Assembly: GCA_014379165.1 (NCBI GenBank)
Contig: JACMMG010000045.1
Coordinates: forward strand, 1-17,730
Source of the DNA: Candidatus Parcubacteria bacterium
GTDB taxonomy: Bacteria > Patescibacteriota > Minisyncoccia > Phycocordibacterales > SBAW01
Direction of reading: 5' to 3'
DNA length: 17,730 bases
Made by a program: the position numbers and the translations under genes. Below the pieces are notes generated by a model. It was not told the origin of the DNA. It did not search any database and was given only the letters and a program-made list of their open reading frames with translations. Each line of letters begins with the position of its first letter. The first letter of the stretch is position 1. This document shows, one piece after another, positions 1 through 8,790 of the stretch.

Positions 1-833
1 CCGAGCACCGCCTGAAGCCGATTTTCAGCGACTATAAAATATTCGTCGCCCAACTTTGCTTTTACGTACATGGCATCGGCATTAACCGCAGCGGCAGCGT
101 TGCCAGGCAGTGTCCAAGGAGTCGTAGTCCATATCAAAAGCGAAGTGAGGGGCTCATCAAGGAGTGGTAATTTTACGGTGACTGCGTAGTCTTCTATGTC
201 TTTATAGCCTTGTGCAACTTCAAAGTTGGAAAGCGTCGTTCCGCAGCGCGGACACAGATGCATCGCCTTGAATCCTTCGTAAATAAGTTTTTTATCATAG
301 AGGTTTTTAAACGACCACCATACGGACTCCGTATACGTCGCATCCATAGTCTTATAGTCGTGCTCCATGTCTGCCCAGCGCCCAAGGCGCGGAATGATCC
401 GCTTCCAGTCGGCGACATCTTTCATGATGCTTTTGCGTGCAGCCTCGTTGAAATTTCCAATACCGAACTGTTCGATATCGCGCTTGGTCTTGAACCCGAG
501 TTCTTTCTCAACCAAATTTTCTACCGGAAGTCCGTGGCAATCCCAGCCCCAGCGCCGCGGCACACGGTAGCCTTGCATAGTGCGATAGCGTGGTATCGCG
601 TCCTTAATGGTCGACGCCAAAATATGACCGTAGTGAGGCAAGCCGTTTGCAAACGGCGGACCATCATAAAAAATGAATTCGCCTTTGGGCGCAGACTTTT
701 CAAGAGATTTTTTAAAGATCTCTTCTGTATTCCAAAATGCAAGAACCTCCTCTTCGCGTGCAGCGAGAGGGCTTTTTGGCTTTGGAGTTTCATGCTTAAG
801 CTCCTCCCCTCCCTGCTTGAGATCATCAACCAT
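1..833 (-). CDS. ileS: Isoleucyl-tRNA synthetase, N-terminal part (runs off the window)
   Basis: Charges tRNA-Ile with isoleucine in the cytoplasm. About 277 codons are visible from ATG at 833-831; the rest lies left of position 1. I translated the strand by hand. The class I signature reads GLPHYGHIL near residue 60, followed by RRWGWDCHGLPVE, the pattern of the larger eukaryote/archaea-like IleRS class (IleRS2). A CPRCG zinc-type pair and the IWTTTPWTLPGN segment that opens the CP1 editing domain follow. It lies 45 nt downstream of argS. A promoter-like pair, TTTACT (865-870) and TATAGT (842-847) with a 17-nt spacer, read on the minus strand, ends 8 nt before ATG, so an own near-leaderless transcript is possible besides read-through from argS. 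Family identity is very sure; the IleRS2 class assignment is fairly sure. Confidence 0.96.
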   Translation of the reverse strand, partial: MVDDLKQGGEELKHETPKPKSPLAAREEEVLAFWNTEEIFKKSLEKSAPKGEFIFYDGPPFANGLPHYGHILASTIKDAIPRYRTMQGYRVPRRWGWDCHGLPVENLVEKELGFKTKRDIEQFGIGNFNEAARKSIMKDVADWKRIIPRLGRWADMEHDYKTMDATYTESVWWSFKNLYDKKLIYEGFKAMHLCPRCGTTLSNFEVAQGYKDIEDYAVTVKLPLLDEPLTSLLIWTTTPWTLPGNAAAAVNADAMYVKAKLGDEYFIVAENRLQAVL

Positions 834-878
834 ATTAAAAAACTATAGTCGAGAGAGCCTGAGAAGTAAAACTCGTAT

Positions 879-2519
879 CTACATCTCTTCGGGCGCTGAA
901 ATACCTAGGATAGAGAGTCCTTTTGCAAGAGTTTGCTCGGTCGCTTGTGTAAGCAGTACTCCATAATGAGGATAATTCCCTGCGAGAATCCGCTCATTTG
1001 CGTACCAAGAGTTAAATTCTGAGGCGAGTTCGGTTACATAGGTTGTCACATAATGAGGTTCTAGTTCTTTTGCCGCCCGCCTCACAACATCGGGGAAATG
1101 CAGCAGCAAGCGTTCCAAAGAACTTGCTTCTTTGGGCATATCAGATGTGTCAGCAGCAATACTCGCTTCTTTTGCGCCTCGCAGCAACGAGAGCGCCCGG
1201 GTATGCGCGTATTGTATGTATGGACCAGAGTCTCCTTCAAGCGAAAGTGATTTCTCTGCGTCAAAAATAATATCTTTTCCGCTTCCCTGCTTAAGTACTG
1301 AGTACTTAATTGCACCCACCGCCACCTGTTCAGAAATTTTTTCCGCATCTGCAAGTTCTCTTTCTTGCATTTTTTCTTTTGCAACGTTTGTAAGGTCCTT
1401 AAGAAGAGACTCCCCTGTGATCACATTGCCTTTGCGCGAAGACATTTTGCCTTCAGTAAAACGCATCATGCCATGAGACACGTGCATTGTTTTTTGTGCG
1501 ATAGTTTGGAGCTCTGTAATATGCTTCGCGGCAGCAAGCACTACTTTAAAATATTCCTTCTGCTCGCTTGCAGTTATAGTGATTGAAGTGTCGAAATTCT
1601 TTTCATTCTTTAACTTCAGAAGTCCGAGGTCCTTTGCCTCGTACGTCGGCAACCCTTGGGAAGTCAGGAACACGCGCGTATGCAAACCTTCTTCCTCGCC
1701 ACGGAAGACTCTCGCACCATCGCTCTCTACAAACACATTGGGACAGCTCTCTACCAAGGCGCGGCCAATAGGAGTTGTCTCGCTTTCAAAAAAATAAAAA
1801 TCAAATTTCGTACCGAGAATGGTATACAACCCTTCAAAATGAGCCAGCGAAGTTTTTCTGCCTGAATCATACAAAGCATTTACCTCTGTATCACTTCGCT
1901 CATATACCTTTTTATTTATCCCATCAATCTCTTCTTTATGAGTTTCATATTGCTGCGCCCCATATACATATGCCTCGCCCCAGGTTGTTGCAGGATTTTG
2001 CATCTTGCCCCAAATTGCTTTTGCGACATGCAAGCCTACATCCCCCTGGTAGTTTGCGCGCGTAACAGTCGCGCCTGAAGCTTCCAGAAGCCGAGCAATG
2101 CTTTCACCTATTGCATTGCTCATGAGATGCCCAATATGAAACTCTTTGAATGGGTTTGGGTCGGTATATTCGACCATTATTGCCTTACTTTCATATATGA
2201 AAGTGTTTCCCCACGTATTATCCGTAGCTGCCGTCTCCACTTCTTTTTTAATCGCACTGCGCGAAAGAAAGAAGTTTATAAATCCAGCGCCGGCAATTTC
2301 TATTTTATCTACTCCTTCTATACTTAGAATCTTGGCTTTGAGTAAGTCTGCCGCTTCCTTCGGACTCTTTTTTAAAATCTTTGCGGCAGCGAGCGCAGCG
2401 TTGGTAGCAAAATCACCATGCTGTAATGAGTCAGGGCGCTCAACGACAAAGACTGCCTCCCCTGCTCCCATGTCTTTAAGAGCTTTTTTGACCTCACTTT
2501 CTATCTGCGTTCGCAACAT
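879..2519 (-). CDS. argS: Arginyl-tRNA synthetase
   Basis: Attaches arginine to tRNA-Arg. The 546-residue product starts with the extra N-terminal tRNA-recognition domain (about 1-85, with SLQHGDFATNAA). The catalytic core carries FHIGH (about 127-131, the HIGH signature) and GKMSSRKG (about 357-364, the KMSKS-type loop), then a helical DALR anticodon-binding domain to the end. Length is normal for the family. I chose ATG 2519 because MLRTQIESEVKKAL matches how ArgS proteins usually begin; a GTG at 2531 would add four residues (MYSY). Neither start has a clear Shine-Dalgarno. It follows the DUF2914 gene by 20 nt and precedes ileS, so the three may share a transcript. Confidence 0.97.
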   Translation of the reverse strand: MLRTQIESEVKKALKDMGAGEAVFVVERPDSLQHGDFATNAALAAAKILKKSPKEAADLLKAKILSIEGVDKIEIAGAGFINFFLSRSAIKKEVETAATDNTWGNTFIYESKAIMVEYTDPNPFKEFHIGHLMSNAIGESIARLLEASGATVTRANYQGDVGLHVAKAIWGKMQNPATTWGEAYVYGAQQYETHKEEIDGINKKVYERSDTEVNALYDSGRKTSLAHFEGLYTILGTKFDFYFFESETTPIGRALVESCPNVFVESDGARVFRGEEEGLHTRVFLTSQGLPTYEAKDLGLLKLKNEKNFDTSITITASEQKEYFKVVLAAAKHITELQTIAQKTMHVSHGMMRFTEGKMSSRKGNVITGESLLKDLTNVAKEKMQERELADAEKISEQVAVGAIKYSVLKQGSGKDIIFDAEKSLSLEGDSGPYIQYAHTRALSLLRGAKEASIAADTSDMPKEASSLERLLLHFPDVVRRAAKELEPHYVTTYVTELASEFNSWYANERILAGNYPHYGVLLTQATEQTLAKGLSILGISAPEEM

Positions 2520-2539
2520 ATATGAGTACACTACGCTAG

Positions 2540-3643
2540 TTACAATGTTTTTGTCGAGAGCATTGGAGTTGTCGAAGCTGAAACGACAGTAAACGAAAAC
2601 CGACCGATAAGCGCGCCGCTTTCAGTCTCTACGCTGCAGCGCCACCGTCCGGCAGAGAGCCTTGAATTGAGGCTGTAGCCCCGATACCCTTGGGCACGTC
2701 CTCCGCTTATGTCGAAGGAAATGCGGCTTGTCGTTGTCCACTCCCCAGAAGTTGGGTCTTTCTTTTCCCAGCGATGAAAAATCGGCGCCCGGAGGTCAGT
2801 TGGTGCAAACACAGCGCTAAAGCAATAGGCATTTCTCTCGGAAGAGACGTAGGTGGTATCGGTCGAGCGCCAAAACTTCCATATAGGAGGAGAGTTATAC
2901 GCAACGGTGTATCCTCCAGCCGTTTTTATTATTGAGTGGTAAATGCCGATATCCTTAAGAGCAAGAGGTACTGGCGGGATAATATTAAGAAAATAAAAGC
3001 CATTAAAGATAAGAAAAATACCAAACACAATAGAAGATACTTCAAACAGCTGTTGCTGCCTATCGCGGCCCCGAAAAATAAAATAGTAGAGCAAGCCCAA
3101 AAATACGGCTATAAAGACCAGGCTGGCAATACCGCTTGCTAAAAATACTCCTGTTCCAACCGAGTGAAATACGAAAGTAGGTATCGCAATAAGAAGATAG
3201 CTGAAAAGGAGCAAATAATACACCGCGATGTTAAACCGCAATTGCGCGTAGCGATTCTTCAAAAATTCGTTGCCGATAAGCATCGCTGCTAAGAGCCCAA
3301 TAAAGAGCGCGGAACCCACAAGCGTTCCGCTCCTGCCATATAAGATCAGTAGGTTGCTCGCAAGCGCACCGAAACAAATTTGGAGGACGAACAAAAGAAA
3401 AAGCGGTTCCGCGGTTCCCTCCTGCCGCTCGCGCAGAGCCGAGCGCAGGTTGAGAATGATGATAAGTGATCCTGCAATCAGAAGGTAAAAAAGAAGGAGC
3501 AGGTTGTTGAATACACTGTCGGGCCGATCGGCAACAATAAGGTCGAAGCAAAAGCCCACGATAAGACCGCCGGCGCTAATGTATCGCTCGTATTGACGCC
3601 AGAGCCCCATAAGCGGGCCTATGTACTCTTGTAGCTGACGCAT
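2540..3643 (-). CDS. DUF2914-domain integral membrane protein
   Basis: A 367-residue membrane protein of unknown function. About seven hydrophobic segments are visible (roughly 21-36, 45-66, 80-102, 107-125, 134-156, 165-190, 202-222), followed by a soluble C-terminal domain of about 120 residues. That domain carries IFHRWEKKDPTSGEW, ISGGRAQGYRGYS, LSAGRWRCSVET and GALIGRFSF, which I recognise as the DUF2914 pattern, probably a beta-rich fold outside the membrane. No catalytic residues are known to me. It lies between the helicase gene (27 nt upstream) and argS. A TACAAT hexamer (3650-3655, minus strand) sits 6 nt before ATG, so a separate leaderless transcript is possible. Domain call fairly sure; role unknown. 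Confidence 0.85.
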   Translation of the reverse strand: MRQLQEYIGPLMGLWRQYERYISAGGLIVGFCFDLIVADRPDSVFNNLLLLFYLLIAGSLIIILNLRSALRERQEGTAEPLFLLFVLQICFGALASNLLILYGRSGTLVGSALFIGLLAAMLIGNEFLKNRYAQLRFNIAVYYLLLFSYLLIAIPTFVFHSVGTGVFLASGIASLVFIAVFLGLLYYFIFRGRDRQQQLFEVSSIVFGIFLIFNGFYFLNIIPPVPLALKDIGIYHSIIKTAGGYTVAYNSPPIWKFWRSTDTTYVSSERNAYCFSAVFAPTDLRAPIFHRWEKKDPTSGEWTTTSRISFDISGGRAQGYRGYSLNSRLSAGRWRCSVETESGALIGRFSFTVVSASTTPMLSTKTL

Positions 3644-3670
3644 GGAGACATTGTATCTCTAAAACTGACA

Positions 3671-5263
3671 CTACTTCACGAGACCAAGCTTTTTTAGGCG
3701 CGAAGAAATGGAACCCGGCTGGCGTCCAAAGCGCTTGGAAAGCGCGACGCTGCTTTCCCCCGCCCCAAATGCCTGCACGAGCAACCGATCCTCCTCTTGT
3801 TCCCAAGATTTGTAGGCGTTTGGGTACTTCGTCCGCAAAGCCGATACGTCGTATGTTTTTTGTTTTGATTCTATTCGCGAGACCGGAGGAACTAGTTTTA
3901 AGGTTCCGCCCGAAGCTTTTATAAATGCCTCGTGCATGTTTTTCAATTCGTCTGCGGAAAATTTTGAGAATGCGAGCGCGGCGTTTGCGGAAGCACTCCG
4001 AAATTCTATATCGCGTTTAAGTAACTCCGGATGAACCTCAAGCGCCCGAGCGTTATACCCAAGCAAGTAGAGCCCTGAAAGCGACCGCAAACGTGAGAGC
4101 GCAACATAGCCCTGCCCATACTCGAAGGCTTGAGAGAGATCGATAAGCGCAGAATCGAGCGACATCCCCTGACTTTTATGCACGGTCATCGCCCACGCCA
4201 GACGAAGCGGAACCTGGGTTATCTTTGCAAGCACACGGCTGCCATCGGCAAGCTGCCATTCGGCAGGAGAAACCGTAATAGTGCTGCCTGAGCGCGTCTT
4301 GACGACCGGGAGGCTTTCTTTAGAAAAAGTGGTCACCGTACCTAATGTACCGTTAACATATCCTTCTTCGAAATTGTTTTTTGTGAACATGACCGAGGCT
4401 CCGATCTTCAGCACAAGACGCTCTGGCGAGAGACAACCTTTCTTGAGCGACTCAACGAGCGGCTGCGCGCCTTGCGAACGCATTTGGAATACGCGTTCCG
4501 ATTCCGAAAGAGAATTCAGTTCTTCTGTGTTTATCCTGTCGACATCCGCATTGTGCGAAAAAAGTTTCGGAATACCCGCCATAGTTTTCCCCTTGGGGAC
4601 TGAGCGTTTTTTCAAAAGTTCATGATCTTTCTCCTCGACCGAGTTTGATCGTATTGCCGAAAGAAGCCCGAGATACTCCTCGTCTTCTTGGCGATGCTGT
4701 TCAGAGAGATAGCACACGATCGGATTGGCCGTTCTCCACGCTGAGGAATGAAAGGCGAAATTGCTTTGAGAGCCTTCAGTATTTTCAAAGAGATCCGGAT
4801 CATTATTTTCTTGTATCCTATGCTGCGAGACCGGCGGCAGCTGAAAGAAGTCGCCTACAAATATAACCTGCAATCCTCCGAACGAACGCGAGGAATTTTT
4901 TACACGCCTGCATACAGCGTCAAGCATCGTAAGAAAATTTGCATCCAGCATCGAAATCTCGTCGACAATAAGCGTCGTGGCCAAAGCAATCCTCCCCGCC
5001 ACTCTCTCGCGCCCCGCAATGTCCTCAATGTCATAGGGCGAAAGATCGCGCTTAATGCCGATCCCACTCCAGGCATGAATTGTCATCCCGCCAATGTGTG
5101 TCGCAGCAATACCGGTCGACGCAGTTATTGCAGGACTAACTCTACGTTCGCGCAAATACGCGCAAAAGCGGTTGATCGTATGCGTTTTGCCTGCACCGGG
5201 TTCTCCGGTTAGAAAAACGTTCGCTCCGGTTTTAAGTATGGCAAGCGCTTCATCCTGCATCAT
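3671..5263 (-). CDS. Pif1/RecD-like superfamily 1B DNA helicase with C-terminal helix-turn-helix
   Basis: ATP-driven DNA unwinding, 5'-3' in characterised Pif1 enzymes. Visible motifs, numbered from ATG 5263: Walker A GEPGAGKT (20-27), Walker B LIVDEISM (98-105), motif III FVGDFFQLPPV (135-145), the UvrD_C_2-type motif MTVHKSQGMSLD (359-370) and motif VI YVALSRLRSLSG (386-397). After the helicase core, about 483-529 forms a separate small domain with SWEQEEDRLL, ALSKRFGRQPGSI and SRLKKLGL, resembling Myb/SANT-type or recombinase-type HTH DNA-binding helices. An in-frame TTG at 5299 would overlap the glyA stop by 8 nt and add 12 residues; I prefer ATG 5263 because Pif1-like proteins usually begin just before the MxQxEAL segment. 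The gene follows glyA directly, so co-transcription is likely. Confidence 0.92.
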   Translation of the reverse strand: MMQDEALAILKTGANVFLTGEPGAGKTHTINRFCAYLRERRVSPAITASTGIAATHIGGMTIHAWSGIGIKRDLSPYDIEDIAGRERVAGRIALATTLIVDEISMLDANFLTMLDAVCRRVKNSSRSFGGLQVIFVGDFFQLPPVSQHRIQENNDPDLFENTEGSQSNFAFHSSAWRTANPIVCYLSEQHRQEDEEYLGLLSAIRSNSVEEKDHELLKKRSVPKGKTMAGIPKLFSHNADVDRINTEELNSLSESERVFQMRSQGAQPLVESLKKGCLSPERLVLKIGASVMFTKNNFEEGYVNGTLGTVTTFSKESLPVVKTRSGSTITVSPAEWQLADGSRVLAKITQVPLRLAWAMTVHKSQGMSLDSALIDLSQAFEYGQGYVALSRLRSLSGLYLLGYNARALEVHPELLKRDIEFRSASANAALAFSKFSADELKNMHEAFIKASGGTLKLVPPVSRIESKQKTYDVSALRTKYPNAYKSWEQEEDRLLVQAFGAGESSVALSKRFGRQPGSISSRLKKLGLVK

Positions 5264-5291
5264 TTGGGCATCATAGCCCACGGGAATGAAT

Positions 5292-6560
5292 TTAGACAAA
5301 CGAATCCGGAATTGGAAATTTTTCGCATCCGGCTTTTATCTCTGCACGAATTTGCTGAAGCTTGTTTTTATCGTCGCGGCTTGCAAGTGCGTCGAGCATA
5401 AGTTCAGCCACATGTGCCGATTCTGCTTCTTTGAAACCTCGAGTGGTTATTGCTGGCGTGCCAAAACGGATGCCAGATGGGTCCATCGGTCCCCTAGTGT
5501 CATCTGCGATCGAATTTTTATTGAGTGTTATTCCTACTTCATCAAGCAATTGTTCTGCCTCTTTTCCGGAAATTCCGAGCGAGCCGTAAACATCAGCCAA
5601 GATAAGATGGTTGGAAGTACCGCCCGTGATCATTCGAACCCCTCGTGCACGGAATATTTCTTCCATCGCTTTCGCGTTTTTAAGAATCTGTGCCGCATAC
5701 GTCTGAAAATTCGGATGGAGCGCCTCGCCAAACGCAACCGCTTTTGCTGCAATGACATGCATCAAGGGTCCTCCCTGAAGGCCCGGAAATACTGCCTTAT
5801 CTACTTTCTTGCCGATTTCTTCGTTCTCGCGGGTGAGGATAAGACCGCCACGCGGACCGCGAAGTGTTTTGTGAGTTGTTGAGGTCATTACATCAAAGCC
5901 ATAGTCAAAAGGATTTTTTACGGCCTTACCGGCGATGAGCCCCGCAATATGAGCTATGTCGATAACGCTGTATGCCCCAACTTCTTTTGCTATCGAAACA
6001 AATTTTTCATAATCGAGCTCACGTGGATAGGCAGAGAAGCCTGCCAGAACAATTTTTGGTTTATGCTCTTGCGCAACACGGCGCATCTCGTCGTAATCTA
6101 TTTCGCCGGTGTCGGGATCCTTCATTTTGTACCTAACGAAGTTGAAGAACTTGGTAATGTAGGTCACCGGATGGCCATGTGTTAGGTGCCCGCCGTGAGA
6201 AAGATCCATGCCGAGGACGGTATCGCCCGGTTCAAGAAGGGCCATATACATTGCGATGTTAGCGTTAGCGCCGGCATGGGTTTGTACATTTGCGAACTTA
6301 GCGCCAAATAATTTTTTGGCGCGGTCAATCGCGATATTTTCGACCATGTCGGTAAATGGCTGACCGCCGTAGTACCGTTTACCAGGGTATCCTTCCGAAT
6401 ATTTATTCGTAAGAATAGAGCCTTGCGCTTCGCGCACTGCTTTGGAAACATAATTTTCAGAGGGTATAAGCTCAAGTCCGTCGCGCTCGCGCTCCTCTTC
6501 GCCCGCTATAGCGTCAAAAACTTCTTTATCTTGCTTTTTTATAGATTCGTAGAGGTTCAT
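5292..6560 (-). CDS. glyA: Serine hydroxymethyltransferase
   Basis: PLP enzyme converting serine plus THF to glycine and 5,10-methylene-THF, the carbon donor used by ThyA. It has 422 residues, the normal length. Seen: LELIPSENYVS (29-39), NKYSEGYPGKRYYGG (52-66), the substrate/cofactor region LSHGGHLTHGHP (120-131), DIAHIAGL (201-208) and the PLP lysine K231 in STTHKTLRGPRGG. The usual NVQPHSGSQAN segment reads NVQTHAGANAN (91-101), changing residues near the PLP phosphate. It starts at ATG 6560, 57 nt after tmk, without a clear SD. A TATGAT hexamer (6607-6612, minus strand) could give it an own promoter, though no good -35 is visible. With dcd, thyA, tmk and folA it forms the dTMP cycle. Confidence 0.98.
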   Translation of the reverse strand: MNLYESIKKQDKEVFDAIAGEEERERDGLELIPSENYVSKAVREAQGSILTNKYSEGYPGKRYYGGQPFTDMVENIAIDRAKKLFGAKFANVQTHAGANANIAMYMALLEPGDTVLGMDLSHGGHLTHGHPVTYITKFFNFVRYKMKDPDTGEIDYDEMRRVAQEHKPKIVLAGFSAYPRELDYEKFVSIAKEVGAYSVIDIAHIAGLIAGKAVKNPFDYGFDVMTSTTHKTLRGPRGGLILTRENEEIGKKVDKAVFPGLQGGPLMHVIAAKAVAFGEALHPNFQTYAAQILKNAKAMEEIFRARGVRMITGGTSNHLILADVYGSLGISGKEAEQLLDEVGITLNKNSIADDTRGPMDPSGIRFGTPAITTRGFKEAESAHVAELMLDALASRDDKNKLQQIRAEIKAGCEKFPIPDSFV

Positions 6561-6617
6561 GGCAATAATCCGCTAGTTGGTAAGCCCTGCAATGTGAATC
6601 CCTTAGATCATATAAGT

Positions 6618-7235
6618 TTATAGAACTGATTGTACTGCCTCTTTTACATCCTTCCAAACGTCCTCTGCGGGCCTACTGGCATCGATTACTTTTGCTGCAG
6701 GCATGGTTTTCGCAATATCGAGAAACGCCTCACGAACACGCTCATGAAGTCCTCCTGCCGCGCGTTCTATTACATCAAGCTCTTTCCCTACCTTCACCAT
6801 GCGGGCATGCCCTACTTCATATGGAACATCGAGAATAATCGCCAAATCAATCGGCGTATCCTCAAATATTTTATCGATCGCTAAGCGTACTAAATCTTCC
6901 CAATCACGTTGCTGGCGTCCGTACACTTGATACGCGAGAAAGGATATATAAGAGCGGTTAGAAACAACATTTTTACCCACGTTGAGCATTGGTTTAATAA
7001 GTTCCTCAACATGCTGTGCACGATCTCCCAGAAAAAGAAAGAACTCCGCCGGGAGTGACACTGGTCCTTCACTTTCATGCAAAAGCATGTTGCGTAATAC
7101 TTTGCCGATGCGTGTGCCGCCTGGCTCGCGCGTAAAGACAAAATTTTCCTCGCCGAATTCTCTTCGCAAGTTTTCAATCTGCGTGTCCTTTCCGGCTCCC
7201 TCTCCCCCCTCGATGACGATATATTTTCCTTTCAT
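6618..7235 (-). CDS. tmk: Thymidylate kinase
   Basis: Phosphorylates dTMP to dTDP with ATP, the step after ThyA. The 205-residue product has a P-loop GGEGAGKDT (10-18), FTREPGGT (34-41), which binds the nucleotide monophosphate, GDRAQH (70-75), and SNRSYISFLAYQ (92-103), corresponding to the DR(Y/H)xxSxxAYQ motif. The conserved Asp of that DR motif is Asn here (N93, codon AAC), and the P-loop Ser/Thr after Lys is Asp. Both are unusual against model enzymes, but the rest of the fold looks intact, so it is probably active. Its ATG overlaps the thyA stop as ATGA (7232-7235), indicating translational coupling. Confidence 0.95.
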   Translation of the reverse strand: MKGKYIVIEGGEGAGKDTQIENLRREFGEENFVFTREPGGTRIGKVLRNMLLHESEGPVSLPAEFFLFLGDRAQHVEELIKPMLNVGKNVVSNRSYISFLAYQVYGRQQRDWEDLVRLAIDKIFEDTPIDLAIILDVPYEVGHARMVKVGKELDVIERAAGGLHERVREAFLDIAKTMPAAKVIDASRPAEDVWKDVKEAVQSVL

Positions 7236-8179
7236 CCGTGCATTTTTTTGTTGTAACCTCCCGATACTGTAAGTTCGGCTTTAATTGAGGGATGAGGGTC
7301 GTAGCCTTCAAGCTTTACTTGTTGGGGTGTAAACGAGTCGAGCGTCGGCACATTGCCTTCAATACGAAGTGTTGGGAATGGCTTAGGTTCGCGCGATAGT
7401 TGTTCTTTAATTTGTTCGCGATGATTCTCGTACATATGAAAATCGCCAAAGGTATGTACAAACTCCCCCGCTTCGCGTCCAAGCACCTTTGCAAGTACAT
7501 GGGTGAGAAGCGCATAACTTGCAATATTAAACGGCACGCCAAGGAAAATATCCGCACTTCGCTGATACAACTGCAAACACACTTTTCCATTCTTAATATT
7601 CACTTGGTACATATTGTGGCAAATCGGAAACCGCGCCCCTTCTCCCGGCCTTGCCATCGAGTACATATACTGCGGGTCCCATGAGGTAACGAGCGTGTTA
7701 TGCGCATCAGGGTCTTTACGCAGTTCATCTACTACCCAGGAGAGCTGGTCTACCGTGCGACCATCTTGGGCTGGCCACCGGCGCCACATCTCGCCATAAA
7801 TGTGCGGAAGTTCGCCGTGCAATTTGGCAAATTCCGTATCGGTCTTAATTTTTTCAATAAAATCATCTTTGGAAAGATCCTCGCCGAATTTTTCTTTATA
7901 AATTTTGTACGGATAATCATCCCAAATATGTACGCCTTGATCTACTAGGTATTTAATATTGCTCTGTCCAGAGAGAAACCAGTAGAGCTCGTGTAAGACC
8001 CCCTGCCAGTACACCTTTTTAGTTGTGAGCATCGGAAAGCCTTGCGAGAGGTCAAAGCGTATCTGCGCCCCAAAGACACTGTATGTTTTAACCCCCGTTC
8101 CTTTATCGACTTGCTCTTCCCCTTCTTCAAGAGTCTTACGCAAAAGATCGAGATACTGCTGTTCGGGATGCGTATACAT
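7232..8179 (-). CDS. thyA: Thymidylate synthase (ThyA type)
   Basis: Methylates dUMP to dTMP using 5,10-methylene-THF and leaves dihydrofolate for DHFR to reduce. The 315-residue protein has the catalytic Cys in FPICHN (C187), the QLYQRSADIFLGVPFNIASY phosphate and dUMP-binding stretch, FPMLTTKKV near the N terminus, IWDDY and FGDFHMYENH. All hallmark residues are present. ATG 8179 lies 2 nt after the dcd stop, and the stop overlaps tmk, so dcd-thyA-tmk is a tightly coupled operon. The classical ThyA plus DHFR route is present rather than the flavin ThyX route. Confidence 0.98.
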   Translation of the reverse strand: MYTHPEQQYLDLLRKTLEEGEEQVDKGTGVKTYSVFGAQIRFDLSQGFPMLTTKKVYWQGVLHELYWFLSGQSNIKYLVDQGVHIWDDYPYKIYKEKFGEDLSKDDFIEKIKTDTEFAKLHGELPHIYGEMWRRWPAQDGRTVDQLSWVVDELRKDPDAHNTLVTSWDPQYMYSMARPGEGARFPICHNMYQVNIKNGKVCLQLYQRSADIFLGVPFNIASYALLTHVLAKVLGREAGEFVHTFGDFHMYENHREQIKEQLSREPKPFPTLRIEGNVPTLDSFTPQQVKLEGYDPHPSIKAELTVSGGYNKKMHG

Positions 8180-8181
8180 GT

Positions 8182-8772
8182 TTATTTTTTAGATTTTACC
8201 TTGCGAGCCATTTGCTTCATTTTTATTGAAGATTTCTTTTCTGAAAAATTATTTGCCCAATTATTTTCAGCAAATCGGCCAATTTCTTTGTAATCTTGTC
8301 GTGCTGGAGAAGAGAGCTTAGAAAATGTTAGTTGTGCAATTTCCATTCCCGGTCTTAGGATAATCGGAACATTATTTAAGTTACATAATTCAAACGTAAT
8401 ATGCAGGAAATGTCCTGGATTAATTAATCCAGCGGTATTGTGAATCATCAGACCCACTCGCGCCAAAGAAGACTTGCCTCCAACTTGAATTAAGTAATCA
8501 TTAGAACCAAAATATTCCTTGGAAATTCCTAAAACTGAAACTCCTGGATGTAAGATAAACTCCTTTCCATCTTTAACTTTTACTTCTCTTGTCTTGGCAT
8601 ATATTTTTCTAGCAGGATCGACAAAAGGAGTTACGTTTTCTTCATTAATAATAAAACTATTTCCCAACAAAATATCGTAACTTGCTGGCTGCAAACGAGA
8701 TTCATCAAAGGGCTTAAGGGTTATTCTCTTTTCTTTGATTTCTTTTAAAATGTCAGTGTCAGATAAAAACAT
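8182..8772 (-). CDS. dcd: dCTP deaminase, probably the dUMP-forming (bifunctional) type
   Basis: Deaminates dCTP to supply dUTP or dUMP to ThyA. The 196-residue product shows LSDTDI at the start, RLQPASYDILLG (26-37), GKSSLARVGLMIHNTAG (99-115), catalytic Glu in ITFEL (E128) and LRPGMEIAQLTFSKLSSPA (139-157). HxTAG resembles bifunctional DCD-DUT enzymes (M. jannaschii, M. tuberculosis) rather than the E. coli HxTAH form; no separate dut is visible here. The usual (I)DPG/DAG element reads INPG. The last 20 or so residues are a Lys-rich tail. The gene is about 34% G+C over 8221-8640 by my count, while nearby thyA lines give 42-63%, suggesting separate acquisition. Confidence 0.93.
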   Translation of the reverse strand: MFLSDTDILKEIKEKRITLKPFDESRLQPASYDILLGNSFIINEENVTPFVDPARKIYAKTREVKVKDGKEFILHPGVSVLGISKEYFGSNDYLIQVGGKSSLARVGLMIHNTAGLINPGHFLHITFELCNLNNVPIILRPGMEIAQLTFSKLSSPARQDYKEIGRFAENNWANNFSEKKSSIKMKQMARKVKSKK

Positions 8773-8790
8773 ACAATGTATTATTTCTGG

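Noticed and set aside
210..848. Long plus-strand open frame of 212 codons
   Set aside because: It is antisense to ileS, whose minus-strand translation carries the expected IleRS motifs.
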